From assembly GCA_037447605.1 (NCBI GenBank), contig CM074804.1, positions 4,081,541-4,145,540 of the forward strand: 64,000 nucleotides of DNA, in the 5' to 3' direction. Below are positions 53,465 to 64,000 of the stretch, piece by piece. Both the position numbers and the translations under genes were made by a program. How positions within the stretch are numbered: the stretch's first letter is position 1; the number at the start of each line of letters is the position of its first letter. The notes beneath the pieces were generated by a model, which was given only the letters and a program-made list of their open reading frames with translations, did no database searches and was not told the origin of the DNA. This DNA is from Zygnema circumcarinatum (Eukaryota; Streptophyta; Zygnematophyceae; Zygnematales; Zygnemataceae).

Positions 53465-55158
53465 ATGGAGGAGGAATCAGAGAAGGAGAAACTCGTGAGA
53501 GCTCTTTGTGAATTGAAGCAGAGGCGACAACACTTGCAAGGCGACCGAGATTCTAAATGGCATCCGAAGGTGGATATTGCGGATTCAGAAGATTTGCACC
53601 TTGGTGGTTCATTTCCTGTTTCAGTTCAGGAGATGCAGATGGAGTTAGAATGGAACCTGCATGAATTACAGTTGCAGAAGATATCTGTCGCATCAGGGCA
53701 TCGAAAAGTAGTGTACGATCAACTGGAGCTTTTGAGAGAAAGGCAGCTGTTCCTGTTGGAAGTTGAGGTGACAAGAAAACGGTTACAGAGTGAAAAAGAA
53801 GCTGCTCATAACGCGGCTGCGGAAGCGAGAAGACGGTTGGAGAGAGAGAGGGAGATGATGCTCCACGAAATGAAGGAGAAAAGGTTGCAGATCAAGGAGA
53901 AAACGAATCGTCTTGAAGCGCACGTTATCGAGATGAAAAGAGCTGCAGAGCAGGAGCGGATAAAGATTGAGAGAGAAGTAGAAGTGAAGAAGGCAATTAC
54001 AGCAGTGGAAAGGGAGCTCGCTCTAGAAGAAGTGAGACAAGAGAAGGCGAAGATTAGAAAAGCATGGCAAGCTATAGAAGAACAGCAAAGGGAGCTGGAA
54101 AACAGTGGGCAAAAAACTGTGCAGTTAAGGGATTTAGGAGAAAGCGAGATAAACGGCATGAAGGTGGCTGTGAACGGTGGAGACAACACTACTCAAGAAC
54201 TCAAGCAGATTGAAAATAATGGTGTAGTCAGTTGTGAAGAGATGAATAAGGATTTGAAGCTTGAGTTATCTGACGACGAGCGGACGGCATCGATGCACGA
54301 GGAAGAAGATTTGACGTCTTTTTCATCCACGGAGGATGACAGTGCTTCTACTGCCACTGTCACGTCACAAACGGAGGGTGGATCGCAGGTATGGGCGTAA
54401 TCTTACATCGTTAAGAAAACGAACAAGGAAAAATCGTCACAGTTTCTCAGAGTGTCGCTGCCCTTTAGATTCAAATGCATCCATGCAGCCATGACTTGCA
54501 TCAAAAGTCCATGTGCAGAAACATTTGGTGAGAAATTTCGAGAGTCTGACGTAAATGCATGCTCCTTGTGATGAATCTACTTCTGTGGTTCTGGCAGGTT
54601 TCAGTTTTGTTAGAAAAGAAGGCCGACCTGAGGGAAAAGAAATCCGCTCTCGAATTGCAGCTCCAACAACTGGCCGCGTGTCGCAATGGCATGAAGACTG
54701 AGCTTGTGGAGCTCCTGGAGGAGCTGCAGGACCTGCAAAACCAACGGGACATCATTGCGGAACAAAGGGCGCAGGCGAAGGAAGTGGAGCTTCAAACAGA
54801 TATCTCTTCCCAGCAAACCGACAGCCAAAATGGAGAAAGCTTTGACACTGACGCAACAGAGCTTTCGTCACCGTTGAGTTTCATTTCTTCTCAAACAACC
54901 ACTCCCGAACAGAAAGGCGAGCATGGCATGCACCGCGGAGCACTTGTTGACGGAGGGATGGGAGGGGCCGTGGGAGGAGGGAAAGGGTTCTCCAAGAAGG
55001 GAAAGAAGGCGGGGCATCGCGGTGGATCGGCCGGGTGGATCCGGAGGTGGAGTCGACTCTTCACGGTCGGGGGTCGGGATATTGGTGGCGGGCAGCCAAA
55101 GGGGAAGTATGGTACTGTGGTGCAGGAACCTTGCAGTGTGGTGGTTGAAGTCAATTGA
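53465..55158 (+). CDS. Coiled-coil protein, function unknown
   Basis: Exons 53465-54388 and 54598-55158 give 494 residues. From about residue 55 to 230 the sequence is a long charged coiled coil (blocks such as LELLRERQLFLLEVEVTRKR and EKTNRLEAHVIEMKRAAEQE). An acidic Ser/Thr-rich linker follows, then a second coiled coil at the start of exon 2 (VSVLLEKKADLREKKSALEL, CRNGMKTELVELLEELQDLQ). The C-terminus changes to a Gly- and basic-rich tail with GKGFSKKGKKAGHRGGSAGW. No motor, kinase or membrane segment is seen. The ATG is the first codon after a strong acceptor. Structural or scaffold roles are possible but not shown. Confidence 0.8.
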
Positions 55159-56289
55159 AAGCAGTCTGGTATTTTCACTATGACTGAACTCTCCTTACTT
55201 ATTTTGTTATTATTTCATACACTGGAAACCACTCGAAGTCGTCAGGGGAGGAGAGGGATTTTGCAAGCGAGTGAGAGCTTGAAGAAGCTGCTTGCATAAG
55301 ACGTAGCATAGTCCATCGGTATTGCATAATTGGAGGGCCTTATTATGGTACTTCTGCATTTACAAGATGCGGTGTGGGCGGTTCCCTGCCATACTGTCGG
55401 TCTCTTGTTGTTGATCAATGGCGTCGTCCTTTGTAGGAGGAAGTCATGTTCAAATGTAAATGTTGACTCCGTTTGCTGTTGGGATTTTTTTGAGGGTGAC
55501 TGGATGGGAAGAGTTTACTATTCAGACAGTTGTTTAAAAAAGATAAAGAAAGATGTTTTATGCATAGACTGTAAGTAGAGAATTTAGCACAAAAATCGGC
55601 AGACAATCGAGTGTGAAATACCGAGAGGGGAAGATATGCCATGTCATAAGTGGCTCACTACAACAATAACCCGTTTCTCAGCCCGACCTGCGCTCTCCAT
55701 TTACAATCAGTAACATTACAGGTTCTGTAGCATGGCACTATCTCCCTGTTGACAGTTTTCAAGGCCATCCAAAAAAAACACGGAAAATTTATCTATTGCA
55801 CAAGCTGACGAATGCCACTTCTTGCGTCACGGACGAGTATGTGAATATGAGATAGATGATAAGAAAAACAATCGAAAATAGAAACTCAAAAAAATTCCTT
55901 TTAGCACACACAAAAATGTTATCAAGATGCTACATCGTTTTACACATTCTCATTTTTAAAAAATAAAAAATGGAACGAAAAAAACGAAAGTAACATTCTC
56001 TTATCTTTACGACCGCTATCTTCACTGTGCAGCCGCGCCAGCTTGGTGCTTCAAGCGACTTCGTCAAACGAGAAGTTTAACTGGCCTTATTTCATGAACA
56101 ACACTCTCGAACATTCCTGAGCCGGATACATTTCTCAGGACCTTCCAGAACCTTCCATGCTCCATGCCACGCAGCACCCCTCACAACATTGAAGGCAAGT
56201 TTTAAGGGTTCAACTCAATGGCGTGCAGATGCAGGACTGAAGAAGCGCTCCTCTTCAAGTCAAGCTCCAATATTTGACCCAACTTAACC
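55159..56289. other. Intergenic region between convergent genes
   Basis: This AT-rich stretch holds the 3' ends of the coiled-coil gene (+) and the GH30 gene (-). I see no gene or recognised repeat. Confidence 0.45.
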
Positions 56290-59200
56290 CTACTTCCACT
56301 TAACATAGGAAAAGATGTAAGTCGTTACGGAGCGAGGCGTCATAGAAATCTGCAACTTCGAGGGGAGCTTTATTGTTCTTCTGACAACCAACTTGTGCCG
56401 CTCCCGAAGTGAAGTCCTGTATGCCGCATAGCGTGTCTGTTTCCCTGGAACAGTTGCAAACTTGATATTCACAGTGAAGGTTTGGGCCCCCTTCAAATAA
56501 TTAGCTGCTATTATGACCAACCTCTTAAACCTAGCCGAGTACGTCACAAGCAGCCCCATTTGGCACGAGGAGTGCACTTGCAAAGGAACGTCTCCCTTCC
56601 GTACCCATTTGGAGAACTGCATCATGACATAGTACTGGGGTCGAATCCGGTATACGAAAGGGGTCCTTGAATAAGTGAATGTGGAAAAAATAAGTCCCCA
56701 GTAAGGCTCCCTCCCGAACTCCTCCACCGCTTGCCAATAGACCCATGCAGATGCATGAAGGATGTTTATGTCCATCATCACAAATCGTGCCATCCCGAGG
56801 GCTATGTCCATCTCAGAGCCTCTCATACTGTACGGACCCCACTCCGATACCCAAAATTTCTTCTTCTCGGTGGCAGCAATACCCGCTAGGGAGGACCGGT
56901 AGCGGATTTGCTTCCATGCATCAGTCATGACTTTTCTAGACTCGTAAGTATGCACGTTGTATTGTGAGATTAACGCTTTAGTTTTCTTGCTCAGGTAGTC
57001 CGAATACAGCCTCGGAGTGTTTTTACCCAACGAATCAGCTGCCGAGATTTTCGTTGGCAACCTTTTCGCTCTGAGCTTGGAGGCGAGCACGGGAATAAAT
57101 CTGTCAATAGACGTCCCATTGAAATTGCATCCTTCCTGAACCCCTCCCGCTAACCAGCCCCCCTCAGTCGGTTCATTGAAAGGCTCCAATGTCCGAAAAG
57201 TTATCCCCCACTTTGTACGAAACTGACGGACTACATCTGTTAAGTAGTCTGCAAACGCTCCATAATCCCTGGGATGTAAATTATCTTCATACCGTTTGGC
57301 TGAACCTGTAAAATCTTTGCTAATGGTCATCCATGCTGGAGGAGAATTTGAATACGCTTCAATGATGGTTGCTCCCCTCTGTTTTGCCCCAGCAAGCATC
57401 ACTCTCTGGTTGGAATCACTCCCCCAGTCATAGGGAGATGCTCGCGTCCACTTGTAACCTGGAATTGCGCGAAACTTGTATTGTCCACTTTGAAAACGAG
57501 ACACGTTCGAGTATCCCCCTCCGCCAATGTTGTATCTCACAATGTTGAACCCCAGGCCCGCTGTGCCGCTGAATATAAGATCAAGAAGCCGGTTTCTTCG
57601 GTCAGCGGGAAGCCCCCCTGCCCAATTTGCCCACCTGCAGAAACCGGACGTGCTAAACATGATTAGCTTGAGTGTGTGTGAGTGTCTGAGTGAGAGAGAG
57701 AGAGAGGGAGGGAGGAGACAGTAGCCACCAAACTAATTGGTCTGCAACAGAGCGAACAAATGGAGTGAGAAGAGAGGAAGGGGAGGATGAGGAGAGAGGA
57801 GCAGGCGACAGCAGGGAGACAGTGTGACTGAAGGCGAGTAGAAGGGTCTTCTCAGGGAGAGGGGGATCATCATCATCATCATATGGTGTCCAGGAAAGGA
57901 CAAAGCAGCGTTGAGTGTCATCACTGACTTTCAAGCCATCGTCAAGAAGAGAAACATGGCAAGTTTTCCGGTCACGAGCGAGAAGCGGTCCAAGCATGTC
58001 AGCCAGAAAATGATTACAAGGAATTGAGTGACTTATTTCCCTCTCTCGTCCTCCCTCCCCACATACATTTCTCACTTTTCTCATTCACACCCCAGGGATG
58101 TGAAATAGCGAAGATGAATGGAACATGCAAATAGAAAGCTAATCCCGCAAAAGGCTCATTTAAGGGGCTGCTAAGACTTTCCTACCTAGCACTCCAAGAA
58201 AGAATGCATACATAAGAATATCCCCAATACACTTCGATGCTGGGACCCACTTTCTTTCTTGTTGATCTCAACAAGAAAGAAAGAGTAAGGCAATGCTGCA
58301 CATTAGCGGTTGCAGTAACCAAAGGAAATATAGTTCATGCTAAAGCATCATCAAGAAAAATCACGAAATGAAATGGATTGCGAACCGGCAGCAACTCCAG
58401 TCTGTTACGAAAATGTCACTTAGTATTCTGTGAAGGTATGTATATGTCAGGCAAGTCACACGAACGTCAGAAAGCTTTATACGCTTCCACACCTTTTTCC
58501 AAAAAGAGTGGAAGTAACACTTCGGGAACTGTAAACCGCAGGGCTTAAGGTCAAGCAAGAGTGTACGGATGATGTCATGATGTACCTGCTTTCCTTTGTG
58601 CAGAGCATAGAATGAAACTCTCATCTTATCACATTATTTATAATGTTATATTGCATTGCGATAGGTTCTTTATGCGGGTTTTATACCCTTGTCTCTCAAC
58701 CTAGGCCTAAACTATTACAGCGAAACAAGCAACCCCAAAAACGGAAACCACAAAAACTTAGACAGAAAGACATGACAACTTACCAACCTAGAGAAGTTCC
58801 CCAACCATCCCACGTTACACCAAGTGTCTTCGCTTCAATTATCACATTCCCTGCACATTTGCGCTTGGATATATATATAAATAAAAAGGAGCGACCAATC
58901 ACCCAGAACACTTCACACAATAATGAAGAGTTCCAAAATATTGAATTTGTGATTTTTCTCAATTCAATTGGTGAATTTCTCCTGTGTGCGAATCTCTCAG
59001 TTAATGATGAAGGTAAAGCCCACTTCAATGTTCTTACAAAGAACCCTGGTTTCCCCTCCCTGTGTTGTTCAATGTTTACACCGTATCTCTGTTCGTCTGT
59101 TGTCCCATAAAGCAGGGCATAGGTTACGCAAGGACAGACACATGCATTTGCTGTCCATGCGACAATGCTTGATATCTCAAAAACGGAAAAGTAAAAAGAA

Positions 59201-59372
59201 GAAGCGGAGGGCTTAACGTTTGAAGGAGAGAAAAGAGGAGGCTCAGACCTGCAACGTCTCCGCAGGTTCTAACTTCCGGCGGATCCGCTGAAATAGTAGA
59301 AATCGCGGAAAGAAGAACGGCGATCAATAGGAAAATACGTGAAGATGCATTCTGGCGACTAGATGGCAACAT
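56290..59372 (-). CDS. Secreted glycoside hydrolase family 30 enzyme
   Basis: Exons on the minus strand are 59249-59372, 58784-58850 and 56290-57634, giving 511 residues. The first exon codes a signal peptide (MLPSSRQNASSRIFLLIAVL then LSAISTISA). The fold's entry block GWGTSLGWWANWAGG is assembled across the second and third exons, which strongly supports the splicing. GH30 landmarks follow: LGFNIVRYNIGGGG, AYSNSPPAWM, the acid/base Glu218 in EPFNEP and the nucleophile Glu328 in VSEWGPY. The C-terminal beta-sandwich is present. The overall look is closest to the endo-beta-1,6-galactanase-type members I know from bacteria and fungi, so cell-wall polysaccharide or arabinogalactan is a likely target, but the subfamily is an inference. 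Introns and a signal peptide show a settled eukaryotic gene. Confidence 0.9.
58250..58283. repeat. 34-bp near-perfect palindrome in GH30 intron 2
   Basis: Two 16-base arms, CTTTCTTTCTTGTTGA and TCAACAAGAAAGAAAG, are separated by TC. In RNA it would form a strong hairpin inside the 1.15-kb intron. Confidence 0.9.
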
Positions 59373-59659
59373 ATTTTGAGAACGAAACATAAATAAGGCG
59401 AGTGAAATATGAGAGACGACTCTGTTCTCTACTAAACCTCGGTTTTCGGGAAGAAACTGAGGAGACGTAACAGAGATAGCCCTAATTCACTGCCGAGGCT
59501 CAGAGGGACGAAGAAAGATGAAACTAAAATAATGCCCTTAATATATGATATGCGAAAAAGGGAGCAAACGGATCAAATCAGGGCTTGCAATGAAATGCTT
59601 TCCGTGGGAGCATGGAACCGGCTTTGCAAAGAATAGGGAGATTCATGCTGCCTGCTGCA

Positions 59660-59780
59660 GGAGGAGTGGGTGAGAGAGGGAGTGAGCAGGAAAGAGCGGG
59701 AGAGAGAGGGAGAGGGAGAGAGAGGGAGAGAGGGCGAGAGAGGGAGAGAGGGGAGCGGGAGAGATCGGGAGAGAACGCGA
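59660..59780 (+). repeat. GA-rich microsatellite
   Basis: GAGAGGGAGAGAG-type repeats in the GH30 upstream region. The opposite strand reads as Ser/Leu/Pro artefacts. Confidence 0.85.
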
Positions 59781-60566
59781 GAGATAGCGGCAGCCGCCAT
59801 TTAGGGTTAGGCTCGCAGCGCATCTCGCGGCCTCGCTCTGAAAGGCGGGCCGCGGGCGGGCGGGGGGGCGGCCAGGCGGGCCATCGCCGGGATTTCAAAA
59901 ATTAACGAACAGCTGAAAATATTTACCTGGGCAGATGTGGACTGCCCTCAAAATGTTCCCCACCCATCGCTACCGATAATGTTTTTTGAGAAAATTCGCA
60001 AATCGATGGACGGATTCTATGATAGATTTCAATGCCGAATAACTGACTCGGGCAGCCCGCCGCCCGCAAACGAATCTCAAACTAATGACAGTCGTGGTCC
60101 GTATCCCTCCACCGACATTGAACTCGCGGGGCTTGACCGACCGCCGGCCCCCAAGTGGCGTCCCGTCCTGCGTCCTCGCCTTGCGGCGCCACGTGGCAGT
60201 CACCCCCCGGGCCCACGTCAGCCACCGACAGATCGGTGGCGCCGGTAGCGCCGGCCGCCGTCCGCAGATCGCGGGGTGGGGTCATGGTCAATGCGGTCAA
60301 CTCGCGGCGCGCGGTCCAATCGAAGAGCGATGAGCGACGTCTGACAAGTGCGATGAATCCGGTATACACGTGCAAGGCCGGCCTGCTGTTGGTGGAAAGC
60401 GCTGAGTGGTCGCTTGAGAGCTGCTGCTTGACACGTGTAAGTCGTTGGATGGTCGGCTTGTACCGCTCACAATGCAGCGCTGCAGTTGCACAAAACTGCG
60501 CATGTAAGCATGCATGCATGCATGATGGCTATAGGTCCGTATGTATCGAACGCGTATATAATACGC

Positions 60567-60590
60567 CGTATAATACGTGCGTATTATACG
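60567..60590. repeat. 24-bp palindrome CGTATAATAC-GTGC-GTATTATACG
   Basis: Perfect 10-base arms around a 4-base spacer, 30 bases outside the left end of the inverted-repeat element. A related CGTATATAATACG lies just before it. Confidence 0.85.
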
Positions 60591-60620
60591 ATTTTTAAAA
60601 ATACAGGGTGATGATGTTTG

Positions 60621-61474
60621 ATTGAACTCACGATGGCAAGGCCATCAAATGTACATGGATAAAATCGACATAGGGAACCAAAAGAAGCGGTCACAATGGA
60701 CATAAGGACAAAGAGGAAGCCTCGAAACGGAAATCAACTTCTAGGCTCAACAACACGGCACTAGAAGCAGCCGCGAAGGTCGCCAATATGGGGCGCAGCA
60801 CGCGCAGAAAGGGGCGGAAGGCCACCGGGACGAGTCCCAACAATTGCTGCACGTCGAAGGATGGTGGAAGCAAGACACCGCTGTAACGCGACGGAAATGC
60901 GCTGTCGATAAAAAGTTGCAAGGATCGCTGGGGGAGGGCTGCCGGGGCCGTGCATCTGAAAGGAGCGGTGGGCGCATTGGCGAAGGAAGACATCCAACCG
61001 AGCATCAAGCGAAAATTTCGATCGCCAACGGAACAAACTTATCGGCCGAGTCGCGGTGAGCATACGCGCGGTCCTTACGAACAGCAGCGCAACGACGCCC
61101 TCGTGGTGCTCGTGGTGTGCGGCACGGGATAACATAGCACGGCGAGTCGCCGTATTTTTAAAAGTGTATATATATGTATTTAACGTATTTTCTTTTGATT
61201 TCTCGCTAATTCAACGTAGATTGATTACTGTACTGTATAAGCCAACTAGCACCTCAACACGTGTGACTGGCTCGTACATAATTCTCGTACGAGACAATTT
61301 TTTCAAATTTTTTTCTCTCTCGTGTTCTCGCGACTGCTTCTAGGCCTGCGTTGTTGTGCCCAGTCGTAATTTACCGCTCCTACCTTCATTTTATTGTGTT
61401 TCGGTCCTTTGTGACCAATCCTTCGTGGTTCCACATTTTGCTTTTATCAATGGCCTCGCCATCGCGAATTCAAT
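60621..61474. mobile_element. Inverted-repeat element of the GGCCTCGCCATCGTGAG family
   Basis: The left arm begins ATTGAACTCACGATGGCAAG and the complement of the right arm begins ATTGAATTCGCGATGGCGAG; similarity continues with gaps for about 70-90 bases inward. The 850-bp element has a GC-rich centre with no convincing transposase. Two further single arms of the family occur at 16503 and 43430. No clear target duplication is visible. Confidence 0.6.
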
Positions 61475-61791
61475 GAAAAAGTTCCCACCTATAATGATGG
61501 CCGCATGCATGCATTGCTATTATTTGCACACGCCATTGCTGTACCACAAGGTGAGATGGCGTTTAAAGCACAAGTTACGAACCAACAATGCAATCCACAC
61601 CAAGCCAAACCAATCCACCTAGTTGGCTGCTGCTCATAGTGTGAGTTCAAATTCTCCGCCCATGCTTGTCTGTTTTCGCCCCATCCTGGACTACTGTATG
61701 TACAACTCATGCGGCGCCCTGGCCTTTCGGCGCAACCCTACTGTTCGTGGCAAGCAGGAACTGCAAATGCAACGGTCTCCTATCCGCGTCA

Positions 61792-63764
61792 TCAAGCGAT
61801 GCTCGCCTGCAGCGCGAACGAGTGCGCGAGCTCCTCGTTCTCCCCAAAATTGACCGCCTTCGCTTTCACTTCGAGCGTCGTCCTCCCAAAAAACATTGCC
61901 ACCTCAATCTTCCGCTCTTTCCCCTTTGAGGTGTCGGGAATCGGGAACTCGAAGGTGCTTTCCATGGCCACCTCCGCGTCCGTCACATATCTGGGACACG
62001 CCGCGTCCGTGCTGTACACGCCGACGAGCAAGCACGTCTGAGCCGCGGAGGTCGGAGTGAAGGTCTTCGTAACGGGGACGTCAATCCCCACTTCGTCGCC
62101 GTTCACAACGAATGCTTCAAACACGTCCTTGCAGAACCACGCCCCGTCATCATTCTGAAACACAAGCTCCGGAGGGTCGCGAGGGTCTCCCACAGAGTAT
62201 GCTCGGGTCACGCTAACGCCATATGTTTTTCGAACGACCCGGGAAACCATGATCGCTGGATGAAGGCACATTTGCACCGCGCCCATGCAAACCGCCATTT
62301 CAGGGTTTGGAGGAGCGACAATTAGAGGTACCTCCGCGCGAAAACGGTCACTGATTTTTTGGAGAAGGTATTTCGAATTTGAAAACCCTCCTACGCACAC
62401 GATAGCTTTGCAATTCTGCATTTGCCCCAATTGTCTCTCTATAAGCTGCACGATGCTGCTCACACTGGGCTCAAAAAGGGATATCATAGTCTCGGGACTT
62501 AGCAGGATTGAGTCATGCTGCGCCTTATCGTATGCTCTCCACGCAGCTGCAAGGCGGGAGGGAAGCTCAAAGCGTGTGCCGACATCTTGGCCCCTTCTCA
62601 AGAAAAATGCCCCCAAAACACACCGTTACAACAAAGCATGTAAAGAGCATAAACACAATTAGAGCCTCATTCCGTTTGCGTTTCAATCACTGATTCGAAC
62701 ATTTTACTCTTGCAAGAAAACAGCAGTTAAAAAAACAAATGATAAAAGCACAATGGCCCTTGCCTGAATGAACATTTACAAGACTCCCAAGTCTTTTGAA
62801 TCGCAATCAAGATTTCCGGATCAAGGTGTGTCGCTTCTTCGAAGCATCCAATCATGTTCTTGAGATATTCTTCGAACTCTTTGTCAACGAACGTCGAACC
62901 ACAAAGCGCACCGTCACTGCGACAAACTTCTTTCATTGTGCCAATTCTGCCTGGACTTAATTTTTGCAGACCAACAGTATCAACTGTTCCTCCACCACAA
63001 TCAACAACAAGAAACTGATCTCCAACACGCAGATGATAGAGATCGGTGTATTGCTGAAAATACACAGATGCAGCTTCTGGTTCCAAAATGATCTGAACAG
63101 GATGAGGACTGCCCCTTCCTGCAAACCCAGACCCTACCTTCTTAACAAGGCCTGCCTCTTCTGCAAGTTTTTTCATTTTCTGCTTTGCTTCCTCACTCCA
63201 TATTGCAGGTACGGTCAACGCCCACTGAATATCATCCTCTGAAATGTTGCTTGGACACTCTCTCAAAATATGCTTCAGAGCGAAGCCCGATATTTTGGCA
63301 AGGTAATCACGAATAGCGTCCTCAGCAGTGGGGCCAGGAGGCAAGTGAGGTAACAACCCTTCAGAACATTCTCTCCCTGCAAGTCGCAGCTTAATTTTTT
63401 GGACCAGCACTCCAGCCGCCGCCTCCTCCGCCGCCTCTCTCTCGACTTCACCAAGCATGCGCGTCCTCATCATCTGCCGTCGCACATTTTTTAGGGTTTG
63501 GGTGTATGTCCCCACTGCACGCCATCCCCATTCTTGAAGCTCATATTCGCCTCCGCTGCGGAGATACCACAAACTCGATGATGTTGCAGAATATGGAAGG
63601 CCGCAAATCTCCTTTTGAGAAGGCCAGTCTTGCAAGACTTTGATCTTCTCTACTTTGTTTCCCCTGTACGCATAAGCTACTGATGAAAATGTTGTTCCGA
63701 AATCGATTGCGATTGTGACACGTGGCTCCTTGAGAGATGGAGCCAGTGGGTAACTTCCACTCAT
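61792..63764 (-). CDS. HSPA12-type Hsp70 family protein
   Basis: Exons on the minus strand are 62764-63764 and 61792-62593, giving 600 residues. The actin-like ATPase motifs are present: IAIDFGTTFSS with Asp21 (phosphate 1), VVDCGGGTVDTV with Asp255 (phosphate 2) and VCVGGFSNSKYLL (adenosine site, 401-413). The long divergent ATPase domain and the lack of a classical peptide-binding domain and EEVD tail are typical of HSPA12 relatives, which are common in animals, fungi and some algae. Substrates are unknown. The intron appears to use a GC donor (TTCAG|GCAAGG), matching the GC-AG consensus, with acceptor at 62594; with it the phase closes exactly. No transit peptide is obvious. The gene ends in a Lys/Ala-rich segment. 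Confidence 0.9.
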
Positions 63765-64000
63765 TTCTGCGGAGGTAGAGTCAGCGGCTACTTGCAGGGG
63801 GCTGTATTGCAGATTCTTGAGATCTACTTGCCACAGTTCTTAGAGAAGAAAGTCTGTGCAGTTACCTAAAATATCGTTTGCAAACCGCTTACAATCCTTT
63901 GCAGCACCCCCCTTTCATTTCTACTGCTACTTTTACAGGCAGCATCGCTGAAATAGCATACGACGAGGGGTTGTGTGGATCCAGCGGAGGCGGAACTAGT
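63765..64000. other. Upstream region of the HSPA12 gene, cut by the window end
   Basis: This holds the 5' leader of the HSPA12 gene. The final bases (GGATCCAGCGGAGGCGGAAC) resemble the ends of the GGGGCGGA-type short elements, so another copy may begin at the window edge. Confidence 0.35.

Larger units (their letters stand above)
59373..61791. other. Intergenic region with GA tract and inverted-repeat element
   Basis: The region begins with the GH30 upstream sequence, then a GA microsatellite (59660-59780), a GC-rich part with a GCCACGTGGC palindrome near 60188, a (CATG)n run near 60510, a 24-bp palindrome (60567-60590) and an inverted-repeat element (60621-61474). The last 300 bases contain the 3' end of the HSPA12 gene. 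I find no supported gene. Confidence 0.5.

Noticed and set aside
60740-61140. Possible transposase or SANT-like DNA-binding remnant inside the inverted-repeat element
   Set aside because: A CKDRWG-like stretch is suggestive, but stops interrupt the frame and no catalytic motif is visible.

Overview
The window is nuclear DNA of a eukaryote of the green plant lineage. Genes are split by many short GT-AG introns, the non-phosphorylating GAPDH and the SAPS, PP2C and TFIIH proteins are of plant type, and a short run of the plant telomere heptamer is present. The presence of an HSPA12-type chaperone and a secreted GH30 enzyme, and the repeat content, would fit a streptophyte alga, but the sequence alone does not settle the species. 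There is no operon, CRISPR array or bacterial region. One assembly gap of 10 N lies at 15585-15594. Exon borders were read by hand from splice consensus, reading phase and family similarity. I found no rRNA or tRNA gene by eye.

Layout. 436-5362 (+): GAPN, 10 exons. 6657-9061 (-): mitochondrial glycine cleavage H protein, 5 exons. 9532-15895 (+): TFIIH subunit TFB2/GTF2H4, 15 exons, with very long purine or pyrimidine tracts in its introns. 17489-28105 (-): SAPS-domain PP6 regulatory subunit, 19 exons. 30206-31229 (-): small conserved plant protein. 32547-about 35711 (+): unrecognised multi-exon gene. 36104-38315 (-): clade-A-like PP2C with no tryptophan lock. 40759-42162 (-): small conserved protein whose start lies at the end of an array of 34 in-frame ATG codons. 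44341-45505 (-): unrecognised two-exon protein. 49348-51281 (+): FAM136A-like twin CX3C protein. 53465-55158 (+): coiled-coil protein. 56290-59372 (-): secreted GH30 glycosidase. 61792-63764 (-): HSPA12-type Hsp70, probably with a GC-AG intron.

The spaces between genes, above all 38.3-49.3 kb and 59.4-61.8 kb, are GC-rich and hold short non-autonomous transposable elements: two back-to-back elements with TAA duplications, one with TA duplications, a small element with GGGGCGGA ends, a family with GGCCTCGCCATCGTGAG ends, and blocks of CCATTGG/CCAATGG. The palindrome GCCACGTGG recurs near promoters and in these repeats.

The genes do not form one pathway. GAPN and GcvH both serve carbon metabolism linked to photosynthesis and photorespiration. 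The PP6 regulatory subunit and the PP2C belong to phosphatase families that meet in ABA signalling in land plants. This is an ordinary genome neighbourhood, not a designed cluster. The most unusual local features are the start-codon array at 42160-42362, the altered PP2C and the transposable-element families.
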